Assembly: GCA_964036155.1 (NCBI GenBank)
Contig: OZ038423.1
Span: 40,749,249-40,813,248, forward strand
DNA: 64,000 bases
Reading direction: 5' to 3'
Source: Diploscapter coronatus
Lineage: Eukaryota; Nematoda; Chromadorea; Rhabditida; Rhabditidae
The translations under genes were made by a program, and so were the position numbers. Below are positions 13,143 through 24,600 of this stretch, in pieces. Under the pieces are notes generated by a model. The model searched no databases and was not told the origin of the DNA. It was given only the letters and a program-made list of their open reading frames with translations. Within the stretch, counting starts at the first letter, position 1, and the number at the start of each line of letters is the position of its first letter.

Positions 13143-13936
13143 TGACTATGTGCACCAGAATACTATCATTTAGGATTGAAGGTTAACTTTCATAAGTTAT
13201 TAACGATAATGGTCGAATATTCAGGTAGAATAGTGTTGCTCAAATCAAAAGATCTCTGATTTAAAAAGTAACCTACGCGCATCAGAACACTATCATTTTA
13301 GATCGGATGAAAACAGTTTTGAAATCCTTCGAGAATGTCAGTCAGATATTCAAAGTTTCTCGGTTTAAAAAGTTGCAAGTCATAATTTACGCAGAATCTA
13401 GATGTTTTTTATCAGTAATCGCGCAACTATAGTTAATTGCAATCACGAGAAAATTAATTACACCTTAGAGTGCTTCGGAAATGGATAAAAAGTTGACTAA
13501 GTCTACAAAAGATGAAACACTAATAATTCTATTGAATCATTTCGATCTTGGTAGAAAGCGATTCTTAAAGATGGCAAGGAAAGGGATCATTCAGGTGGGA
13601 GAAGCAGAGGGGAAAGACGAAGGAGACACTGCCGGATAGTTGTTGTAGCGATCGAACAGAGCACGAATTCGGTGGAAGGCAAAGGAGACAGGCACGAAGA
13701 AAATGCATAAGAGGGACAGGGAGTGCGGCAGGCATAGGGAGAAGGTGATCAGGCGCAGGGCACAGGTTGTCAGACCACAGTTGGAATGAAGGCGAGAGGT
13801 AGTAGAAATTAGAAAAGTGAAAGCAAGATTTAGCCTCATAGTCAAGACGAAGAGTAAGGATGAGAGTGTTAAAAACCGTAAAATTATTGCATAAGCCAAG
13901 AAAATTGAATAACAATAAGTTACAGGCTCGGATTGT

Positions 13937-14038
13937 CAAAAACGGCTCATAGAAAAAGACACCGGTTTTTCTAAGAAATAGTATGGGGAGGCAAGATAGG
14001 AGAGGAAAAAAAACCGGTCTTTTTCTAGGAGCCTGTTT
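13937..14038. repeat. short inverted-repeat element, about 35-bp arms
   Basis: Arms 13937-13971 and 14003-14038 read as near reverse complements (AAAACGGCTCATAGAAAAAG against the complement of CTTTTTCTAGGAGCCTGTTT), separated by about 31 bases. It is a small palindromic, MITE-like or hairpin-forming element in gene-poor sequence. Confidence 0.65.
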
Positions 14039-15207
14039 TTCTTAATTTTAATGACGAATTTCAGGAGGAACAATAGACTGAGACCTTTGACATCCATGAT
14101 CAGCAGCAATAGTCATAGTAATCAGATTGATTCATCATCGAATCAAAATATAGCTGCAATTGCATAATAAATGTCAAATTTCTAACCTCAATAAATGATC
14201 TTTAAAGAATAAAAATATGCTTGTGATAAGCCTAGTTCGTAAATAAATCACCTGCAAATCTAAGCACAAAACACAAAATAGAAAATGCCAGCCTTCTTTC
14301 CAGTCAATATGGTTTTATAATCAGTTTTTGTATAATGGTGTAAAAACTCATGTTTCAATTTCAACTTCATTGCATCAAATCATAAAAGAGATAATTCCTC
14401 TCATTGGCTCTTCAATGATTTTACCTGATTAGATTAGTGGTAATTGTTTTAATGTTCATGTATCTGATTAAATTATGCATGCTGATATTTAGGCTTCGAT
14501 TTTGTCGATTTTATAGGATTATTTGGAATAGTTGCATTTGCTGGTGCAATTATTTTTATTATCGAAATTTTTCTTCCAATAATTCCCAATACCCTCTTAG
14601 CAATTTCAGACAATAAACTAAGGAAATTTAAAGATGTGACTCGGAACTTTCGAGGATATACTTTCAAATGGTTTGATTAGGCACCTTATTACTCAATGTT
14701 TTATATGCGACGAATAGCACATATCTATTCGCTAGTTTTAATAACATTTATATCATTATCTGCTTTTATTTTTGTCACCCATGGATATCATAAAATTTCT
14801 CGTTCAGCACCTGCTAACGCAGATCTTTCGCTCGTCACTTGTCTTCGCCGGTTCCTGAAATGAAAATTCGAATTAAAGAGGTTTATCGTTTGTACTGATG
14901 ATTTCTGAACTAAATTTGAAATTATTTTCTTCTCTGATTATCAGCTGGTATCAGTGATAAGACCATTAAATCAGCTAAAATATTAAAATATTCGCTATCA
15001 GTGTAAAATTCTGAGTTGAATGAACTCCATTTTGACAAAGAAATATGGAGCTTTGAAAAATCGATTTTTACGAAGAACGTGTCTTATGCGCTCTGTTTCT
15101 TCGATTCATTTTCGTTTTCGCGCATTTTTGAAAATCGTTTTTCGTTTTCTATTTTTTGCGGCTTTCCGGCTTTTCCGACCAATTTGCTCATTTTGCAGGT
15201 TCTCGAG
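14039..15207. other. AT-rich region upstream of FEN1
   Basis: No gene could be supported. A 62-codon open exon with one strongly hydrophobic segment lies at 14493-14680 (+), described under findings. The FEN1 promoter and any 5' UTR should lie in the last few hundred bases. A splice acceptor (TTTTGCAG, ending at 15198) sits 9 bases before the FEN1 start codon. Confidence 0.45.
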
Positions 15208-18071
15208 ATGGGAATTAAGGGTCTCTCCCAGGTGATTGCGGACCACGCCCCGGCCGCTATCAAGACCATCAAATACGAGGAGAATTTCGGCAGAAAGGTT
15301 GGTTTGACAGACGAACAGGGATGAATTGGAATTCTGGTTGATTTTTAAAAACATTTCTCCCTGTTTTAGAAAAAGAAGGTTATTTATTGCGATTTGTTGC
15401 AGGTGGCGGTGGACGCGTCGATGTGTCTGTACCAGTTTCTGATTGCTGGAAGACAGCAGGACGGCACGCAGCTGCAGTCCGAGAGTGGAGATGTCACCAG
15501 GTAGGAAAAGTCCAAAATTTCCTATTTAACTCAGAAAAAAGGTTTGGTCTGGTTGTGAAATACAGACACTATTTGTTTGGCATTCTTAAAATTTCCCACG
15601 AAGACTTACCCAAAAAATTATCGGATTGAGGAAAAACTAGATGAATTCTTAGGAAAGAAATCCTTATGAAAATTGAGTTTAAATGTTTCATTAAATTTCA
15701 TGGCAGTCGAAAATTTATTCAACTTTGAATCCTTTTGTATGGCAAAAAGTTCCTTTTGCAGTCACTTGATGGGAATGTTCTACCGAACAATTCGCATGGT
15801 GGCGAATGGAATCAAGCCCGTCTATGTGTTCGATGGAAAGCCCCCCGACATGAAGAGTGGGGAACTCGTCAAGCGATCTGAGAGGAGGTATTTTATTCTA
15901 CACTTGCTCTCTTGAAAAAGTTTTTTTTTTATCTTTACATTTCGTATCTTTCTAAATTGAGGAATGGGTCTGCTTACCAGCAAAATAGTCTTTAAGAAAA
16001 GTAGACTTGCGAAAATCCATCACTGATTATTTTTAATAATTCATAAATTGAATAATTTCAGAGCGGAAGCTGAAAAAGCTCTGGCTGAGGCTAAAGAGAA
16101 AGGAGAAGTTGCCGATGTGGACAAATTCGAGAGAAGACTTGTCAAGGCAAGTGGCTGATTGAACGAGGGGAGAAAACGGAGAGAGTTGCAGGTGACGAAG
16201 GAACAGAATGAAGAGGTCAAGAAGCTGCTCACTCTGATGGGCGTGCCTGTTGTCGAGGCGCCTTGCGAGGCTGAGGCACAGTGCGCTGCTCTCGTCAAGA
16301 GTGGAAAGGTTCGAACAATTTTTCTCATTTAATACGGGGTTTCATTAGTTTATTTCAAGAGAAGACTTGTGCACAAAAATCAGCTTTGATTATTTTATTT
16401 TTAATAGTCTGCATCTGTTCTAATCAGGGTTGCAAACAAAATAGAACTAGCTAAAATAGTAGAAATAAAAATTTCGGAAACGAGTAGACTTTTCGCTCAA
16501 TACTGATGATATTGGTTAGTAATCGAAATATCTCCAATCCTTGATATTATAAAATTCGAAGTTTCAGGTTTATGCAACGGCAACCGAAGATATGGACGCC
16601 CTGACATTCGGCTCCTCAATTCTGCTGCGGAATATCGTCGCCGCTGAGAGCAAGAAATTGGATGTCAAGGTTCGAAATTCGCTATTTTCACAGTAAAAAT
16701 GAGTGATTCGAGGAGTTCAACCTGAAACGAGTTCTGGAAGGAATGAAGTTGGAAATGAGCGAATTCGTGGATTTCTGCATTCTGCTTGGCTGCGACTACT
16801 GTTCCACTATTCGGGTTCGTTTTGTTTCATTTTTGGAAGGCATAAATCTGATCGAAGAATCTGAAGTTTTTGAAAGTTGTCGTATGTTTATTTTTGCTGC
16901 ACAATATTTCAAGCTGCATTAGTGAATCTTTTGAAATTATAACAGGCCAGACAGTAGTCGTCTTATGTAAAGATATATTAGAAAAAAAAACTAGGTTTAA
17001 AATGATGTTTATTTCCAGGGAATCGGCCCAAAGAAGGCGTACGAACTGATTCAGCAGCACCGCAGCATCGATGCTATTCTCGAGAACATCGACATCAAGG
17101 TGAGAAGCATGATATTTGTCGGGAAATATTAGCTACACTTAGCGAAAAATGAGATGGAGAATATTTTTCATTCTTTTCTATTTTGTTTATTGCGAAAATT
17201 ATAATTTTTCAGAAATATCCGCCACCCGAGGAATGGCCCTATGCGCGTGCCCGTGAGCTATTCCAAAGCCCCGAAGTGCAGTCTGCAGAGGACGTGCAGC
17301 TGGTCTGGAAGGACCCCGACACCGAGGGCGTCATCGCCTTCATGTGCGGCGAGAAGAGCTTCAAGTATGCAACAATCCTATGCTTCATTCAGTTGATAAA
17401 ATTGAATTATATTTCAGTGAGGAACGCATTCGCTCTTCACTCGCCAAGCTGCAGAAAAGTCGTCAGGGTGGAACACAGGTAATATTTCGGGAAATTTATC
17501 TTATCGCATTGAAGGTATTGTCAAATGTCGATCTCTCGAGACTAAGTAAATAGTGCACAAATTGGAATAGGCAAAGTGTGCATTGCATAATTTCAGAAAG
17601 TTGAAAAATCCACTCCTTGAATAATAGCTAAGATGGTTCGAAGTTATCTGCAAACAAGTTGCTAATTTCCTTTCGTAAAAATTGAATGTCATTTATTCTG
17701 TTTCAAGTGTTCGGTATATGACGATAACTAGTCTATCATTTTTCTTGGAAAAATTTGACCAGAATAAGAAGATAAATTTCGAAATCGGAAAACGTTCAAA
17801 ATCGAAAGAAGTTCATTTTATCAAAGGATAACTTTCTCATAAACTTTTTCGAAATTTATATTTTTCAAACATTATTTTAATGTTGAGAACAAAATTCTAA
17901 TAAAATCGTTTCCAGTTCCGCATCGATTCGTTCTTTGCGGCCGCGAAAATCGTCAAGTCCGAGCCGACTGCTGCAGCGAAGAAACGCAAACTGGAAGAGG
18001 AGGCTTCGAAGAAGGGAAAGGGGAAGGGAGCTGACAAGAAGAGAGGACCTCCCATCAAGAAGGCCAAGTAG
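15208..18071 (+). CDS. fen1: flap endonuclease 1
   Basis: Structure-specific 5' nuclease that removes RNA-primer flaps in Okazaki fragment maturation and acts in long-patch base excision repair in the nucleus. Eleven exons: 15208-15297, 15403-15500, 15762-15887, 16062-16146, 16192-16308, 16568-16669, 16713-16814, 17019-17099, 17213-17364, 17418-17478, 17916-18071. They give 389 aa, against about 380 in human FEN1. The N-terminal [10 protein letters not shown] is canonical; the enzyme keeps the start Met-Gly as part of the active site. The metal-binding acidic motifs [43 protein letters not shown] and LGCDYC are all present, followed by the helix-hairpin-helix [13 protein letters not shown]. 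The PCNA-binding box TQFRIDSFF and a Lys-rich tail end the protein. Intron 4 (16147-16191) is a 45-base GC-AG intron, and intron 6 is only 43 bases. A hairpin lies in the 3' UTR. Nothing suggests loss of function. Confidence 0.98.
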
Positions 18072-18640
18072 GGCAACAGCCACAGGGAAGTGAAGATGAG
18101 GCTTTCTGATTACTATCAGACAGAAGACATATTTCTGCATCCATTCTATGTCTGTCTGATAGTTGACAATGAAACTTCGTGATGAGTTCTTGAACTATAA
18201 GCTATTCTGATTGGATTATCTTTATTATTTCCTCCTTGAAATCGTGTAACTGACAATGGATATTTGAACTTTGATGGGTAGATTCTATTGATTCCATTTC
18301 ACTTTCGACTTTTATTTTCTGATATTTTCATCTCGAATTACATCCTTTCTTCTTACTATACTACAAAATTTATTATTTTGAACGAGTATTTTCGATCAAA
18401 AACTAAGTTCATCTCCCGATTTTTATGATTTGAATGGATTTTAAACTGGTGTTGTCAAATAATTCGAACTCGAACTAATTTATTCTTTCCAAAATTGAAA
18501 ACGAGTAAAGATGACAAATCTCAGATGAGCTTGAAATTGACTTGAATATGAATGTGACACGTAGAAAATCGACCCGATTTGAGGTATATTTTTTTTTCTT
18601 TACAAAATTTCAATAATTATTTTTTTCCGATTTGCATGAT
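18072..18640. other. convergent 3' UTR region of FEN1 and the DEG/ENaC gene
   Basis: Between two convergent stop codons. Apart from the hairpin at 18113-18162, AT-rich sequence with no open gene. A minus-strand AATAAA at 18311-18316 could serve the DEG/ENaC gene. Confidence 0.5.
18113..18162 (+). other. hairpin in the FEN1 3' UTR
   Basis: CTATCAGACAG at 18113-18123 pairs perfectly with CTGTCTGATAG at 18152-18162. The stem continues with GACATA / TATGTC after a small bulge; the loop is about 15 bases. It starts 42 bases after the FEN1 stop codon. It could be an RNA structure in the 3' UTR or a remnant of a tiny palindromic element. Confidence 0.6.
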
Positions 18641-21600
18641 TTATGATGTGGGGTTCCTTCCACTATCCCCTGTATTCGATCTTTTTTCTTTCCTGTAATT
18701 ATCTAGCTTTTCATGCATTTGCCTTAGTTGCGCCAAAGCTTGCTCCTAAAGATTCAACTTTGAAAGAATTTTAACAATAATCAACTGCTTACATTAACAC
18801 CTCCATTGATCTTCCTCGGATTGCAGTCATCAGTTATGATTTCGGGAATTTCGCTGTTCTGAAAACGAAAATGGTTTTTTTTTCCTTCCAAAAAAAATTA
18901 TTCTGAAACTTGAGTAGACGGAATCCTGTCTATTTATCACGTTGAAGTTATTGTAGTTTCTAAAATTAAAAGATCCATTCTTCAAACCTGATTCTGTTGC
19001 GCCTCGGTCCAGGCAAGTTGTGCAATGTCGAGTTCACTTGGACTGGTTGGCTGTATCTGGTGCTGAGTCACAAGGCTCTTCAATCTGCTCATTGAGCCAG
19101 TGCCTTCTTTCCGAGATCGGAACAGGGAAATTTCCGTCACTACTTCCTCGATCTTCTTGTCGCGCTCCTACAAAATCCTCCTTTCTACAAACTCCTCCAA
19201 TTTCAAAATACCTGTTCCTTTGTCTTCTTCTTGTAGAGGTATTCTCTTCGTTTCTTCGATATAATAATCCACAAGAGCTTCGAAAAATACATCGATAGTT
19301 CCGTGATTGTGAGCACACTCATTCCCAGGAACATTCCTAAAAAGTTAGAATTAGTTTATATAAGAGATAATTCCCAACTAACCCATATTGCCACCGATAT
19401 CTGACAGAATTTCCGTTAGACTAGTTGCCTGAATTTGGGAATATTCAGTGAATTTCATTTCACTAAAGAAAATGTTCACGATTCCGAAATTCTCTCTGAA
19501 ATATAATATTTGCAAAGAAAATTGCGTATTCTTAACTTCATATGGTCAATGCTCCAATCGGAATTTTTCCTGTTGAGCCAGTAGAGAGCTCCATTGCTTA
19601 GTCCCCTTCCATATGAATTGGATGTTTGATATGTGGTCGATAGACAGTCCAGTTTACATTGACTGCAGTCGGGGGCAGCATAATATACAGAATCTGAAAA
19701 AGGTATTACCTTCTTTTCTACCACTGGTTCAAGATAAACACTTGATGATACCGTAAATTTTGGCATCTTGAAAAAAGATAACCTTTGATGAGAAAAATAT
19801 GAAAGCATTTGCTCACCATTAGTCTGAGTCCTGAGGTGTTGATCGATGCAGAGATATGTCTCGAAAGGGGAGCATTCAGGGAACGTCTCTGCAATGTTGT
19901 ACAGCGACGGAGTACAACCACAGTTATCCGTGAAGTACTTGGCCTTGCAGATCGATTGGCAATTCGCCATCGAGTAGGGAAAATCCGACTGCGCGTATTC
20001 TTGAGGATACTCGCCAGAACAATTGCCCCAACTTTCTCGTGGCAATAGCACATACTGGAAAGGTAAAGATTTTTGTTTTAGCATAAACCATTGCTTCAAA
20101 AACAAAAAGGAACTCCATTTATTATATCGGAGAATTTGCACTTGAAAAGAAGAAAAACCATTTTGACCCACTCGATTTGTCGTTATCGCGGTGTATGCAA
20201 CTGTATCGGGGGAGATGCTAATGCCATTAGCAACCAAATATGGAATTGAATCTTTCTGATGAACGAAATATCGGAAGCCGTTCTCGAACCCGTTTGAGAA
20301 CAGAGGCTGCGTTGTATCTGAAATTCGACAATTCTATTTAAAAAATTTTCGAAATGATAACCGTTTGGCTTATTAATGCCAAATTGCTCTTCTAAATGGG
20401 CATCCAGAATTATTTGAATTCTGAAATACTCAATCAATTACTGCCTCTTTCGTTCTTATCTGCTCACCCCGCACTAGCCCCCAGTTCAGTCTGTCTATGC
20501 ATCCACTCCTTATCGCTGTTCTGCAATTTCAGAGTGAAGCACTTTCCGAAGTTTGTCCGAATCGGCTCTGCATTCGCACAACAGTCGAACCTAAATTCTC
20601 ATTCGTGCTAGAAAAATCTAAACAGTTCTCCTACACTCTGCCACCAATCGAGCAATACTTGAACACTTCGCTGCAGTCAAAACCAGCTTCCATATAGAAG
20701 TCGTCGACAGTAAAATTCGGATGTTTTGAAATGTAATCGTCCAAAATAGATTGGCCTAGAAGTTCGCTTTCTTATAACCATAAGATTATTTTTCTGGTAA
20801 TTATAAAATACCATACCTACTTGCAATTCATGTCTGGACGCTGATCCATACAAAAATTGAGCATCCATATCATACAGCATCAAATAGTACAATAGATCTA
20901 TTGAAAAATCATTAGTCTTGTTAATTGCTGAAATTATTCCATCATTTTTCAACAGAAAATACTTTACCTTGAACATAAGATCGTCGAATCGGATTGAAAT
21001 TGCAAATTGTGAGATCGGGAAACAACATCCCGGCTTCGTCGATCAGAAACGATACCTACATTACGAGAGATTAGTAGTTTTAATAATTTAGGAAAGTCCA
21101 TGTTTACTAGAAATCAGGCAAAGAATTCATGAAGATCAGCTTTCTCTCACAGTATGATAGAATTATCTTGAAGGAGGCCATGAATAGAGAAAGATTAATT
21201 TTACTTCAATGGGAAAACTTTCTGGACTGTTGTATTAGCAATCTAGAAATTATCGTTTTTCTCTTTCATTTATCATTCATTTTCTTTCTTACGCTTTTGA
21301 TTGTTTAACAGCGCTATTTCTCCCTCACTTTCCATTTCTTTGTGCTCTCTTTTTCAGTGCTATTTTCTTCGCTTTACTGAAGGGCGGACTCTCATCCGCA
21401 CTTCGTTGATTTTTTAAAAAATCTTTTATCGTCATTTTGAATTTTTAAATCGATTTTTGCAATTTCAAATTGCATTGATTCGATCTGCAATTATATTTTC
21501 TCTTTTTCCCACTTGTTTTGCTCTGCAATGCCGACTTACTTTGGCCGTGCCGCGAACTTCATTTCTCTGTTCCCTCTTCTTTTCACTCAATCTCTAACTC

Positions 21601-24600
21601 GCTTTTCCTATCTGCTCGTCTCCCCCTCCAGCTTGCCCTACTCTCTTCACTCTTTCCTTGCAGACCCCTCAAATGCAATCGCTGTGCCGGGCAGTCATCT
21701 CAACCACAGCGCGACCTCACCGAGTTGTCAGTTCACTTTCCGTTTTGACGATTCGCAACTTCTCTGCCACAAACATGGAGATGGGCAAGGTTGGTGCAAT
21801 TATTTTATATCAACTCGAATTCCCATTAGAGTTTAAAAATGGGAAGATATTATGGAGAGAGCTTTATCAGCCTCTTCCCTATTCAGACATAATTTTTTCG
21901 CGCTGCAATATAAAGGTGTTCGAAATTCTGATTCCGAGTCGAGAGAAATTTCAACTCTAATTCCGAAATTTTAAAAATACAAATTGCGGATAATCCTGCT
22001 GCGATATATTTGATCTCTCATGCTGGTGAATGAAAATCCCATTTTTAGGTTCGCAAAGAGCGCGACACATTCGGCGAATTGGAAGTGCCTGCCGACAAGT
22101 ACTATGGAGCACAGACCATGAGGTTGGAAGGATTTGATCAATTTCTGGAAGAATAAATGGCCCCATGTATTTGTCGGTGGCTACATTAACGTACGGTTTA
22201 TATTTATAGGCGGCTTTTTTCCTTAATTATCTCCTTTTTCTACTCTCTAGCCCCTCTATTCGCCGACAATTATAAACCGTATATGTGAATGTAGTCGCCG
22301 ATAAATACACGGACCCAAGATAAATTTATATTGCAGATCCCAGATGAACTTCAAGATCGGAGGCATCGAGGAGCGAATGCCCCTTCCAGTCATCCACGCA
22401 TTCGGCATCCTCAAGAAGGCAGCTGCTCTCGTCAACACCGAGTTCGGACTCGACAAGAAACTCACTGATGCCATTTGCCAGGCTGCTGGTCAGTCAATTT
22501 ATGAAAGCCATTCAAAATTTGCAATTCGCTAGACATGGCTATCATCATGTCGTGCAGCAATCTTGTTCTATTCCAACAAGTATTGTAATTAGACTTTGAA
22601 AATCTGAAATAATTTCTCCAAATACTGTTTATCATCGTCATTCATCATATCTAGCTATAGATTCGATAATTTTAAAAACTGACTGAAATCCTTCTTTAGA
22701 TGAGGTGACCGCTGGCAAACTCGACGACCATTTCCCGCTCGTTACTTGGCAGACCGGCTCTGGAACCCAGTCCAATATGAACGTTAATGAAGTCATTTCC
22801 AACAGGTTGAATGAACTAGTAGAATGTGTTATTCAATGTTTTTTTTCTCTCAGAGCGATCGAAATCCTGGGTGGTGAGTTGGGTTCAAAGAAGCCCGTGC
22901 ACCCGAACGACCACGTCAACATGAGCCAGTCCTCCAACGACACTTTCCCCACTGCCATGCACATCGCCGTCGCCAGAGAGGTCTGTTCAGAATCGACGAA
23001 GAAGTAAACTTTGACGAGTTGTTTAGATCAACCACCGTCTGCTTCCCTCGCTGAAGCATCTGAGAGACGCGTTGGAGAAGAAGCAGCAGGAGTTCGCTGA
23101 CATCATCAAGATTGGCCGCACGCACACCCAAGATGCGGTCCCACTCACTCTCGGACAGGAATTCTCCGCCTACGTCATGCAGGTTCCTTTTTACAAATTT
23201 TTCTCTGTGTCTAGTTATTGCAATATCTAATTTACTAGTGAGACGTGTAAGAATCAGAAACTTCGTTAAATCTCGCACACAGGAAGAAGCATAGGAAAAC
23301 ATTTTAGTAGTTCTTAGAGAGCATGCTCAAAAATGATACTTTTCATTTCAAAATTATTTAAAAATCAAGTACCGCAACTTTACAGGTGAACAACGGCATC
23401 GCGCGAGTGGAGGCGACTCTGCCGCGTCTCTACGAACTGGCTGCTGGAGGAACGGCGGTCGGCACGGGGCTCAACACTCGCAAAGGGTTCGCTGAGAAAG
23501 TCGCTGCGTAAGGAGCTATTTTCAATGTTTGTTTTACAAATTATTTTTAGGAAGGTCTCCGAATTGACTGGCCTGCCCTTCCAAACAGCCCCCAACAAAT
23601 TCGAGGCCCTGGCCGCACACGACGCCCTCGTCGAGGTGCACGGAGCTCTAAACACCATCGCTGTCTCTTTCATGAAAATCGGCAACGACATCCGTTTCCT
23701 GGGATCCGGTCCGAGGTTCGAAATGATTTAGCAGCAAATTAGAAACTGGACGTAGCGTTGTAAACAGACTTGGTCAAAAATGTTCGATTTCGCTAATTTT
23801 CGACTTATTTCGGTTACTGTTTCCGAAAATATAAACTCATGTCTGAGCTGAACTGTCGTAAAATAAGCTGATTTTCTTTCTTCCATGAAAATTCATGAGG
23901 AACCCTTTCCAGATGCGGCCTGGGCGAGTTGTCGTTGCCCGAAAACGAGCCAGGCAGCTCGATCATGCCCGGAAAGGTCAACCCGACTCAGTGCGAGGCT
24001 ATCACCATGGTCGCCGCACAGGTCTTCGGAAATCAGGTAGGAAGAGTGCTTTCGTGAGAACTCTTATTCATTTTATTATTTTAGGTAGCGGTTACTGTTG
24101 GTGGATCAAACGGACATTTCGAACTGAATGTGTTCAAGCCGGTCATCGTCAAGAATGTTCTCCAGTCCATTCGGTAAGGCTTCAAGAATGAATTCTTGCA
24201 GAAGATAAATGTAAAAATTTAACGTTAGGAAAAGCACTTGTAGGATGAACTTAGTCAAAAACTGTTGGCTGCGCTTACTATCTTAATAATGAGTCTAAAA
24301 AATTCCTAGCTTCAAGCTATCCTTTGTACGAATGGTATTTTTCCATTAGAATTCCTGCTAAAGGATTCCAATAACAAGCTAAGCCCTTATCAAGAACAGC
24401 CTTGCTTTTCAGTCTGCTCGCCGACTCTGCCGTTTCGTTCACGGATCACTGCGTCGTCGGCATCGTTGCCAATCGCGACAATATCGCCAAGGTAGTTGAT
24501 TACTTGGTTGGAAAGTCGAACCATGATTTTTGCAGATTATGCGCGAATCTCTGATGCTCGTCACTGCACTCAACCCGCACATTGGATACGACAAAGCTGC

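Noticed and set aside
13591..13899. Possible terminal GPCR exon on the minus strand (helix plus basic tail)
   Set aside because: The sequence looks receptor-like, but it sits in a skewed block, a second frame is open over the same bases, and no in-phase upstream exon was found.
14065..14167. 33-codon Asn/Ser-rich plus-strand exon ending in TAA with AATAAA nearby
   Set aside because: Too short to support without an upstream partner; chance expectation is high in AT-rich DNA.
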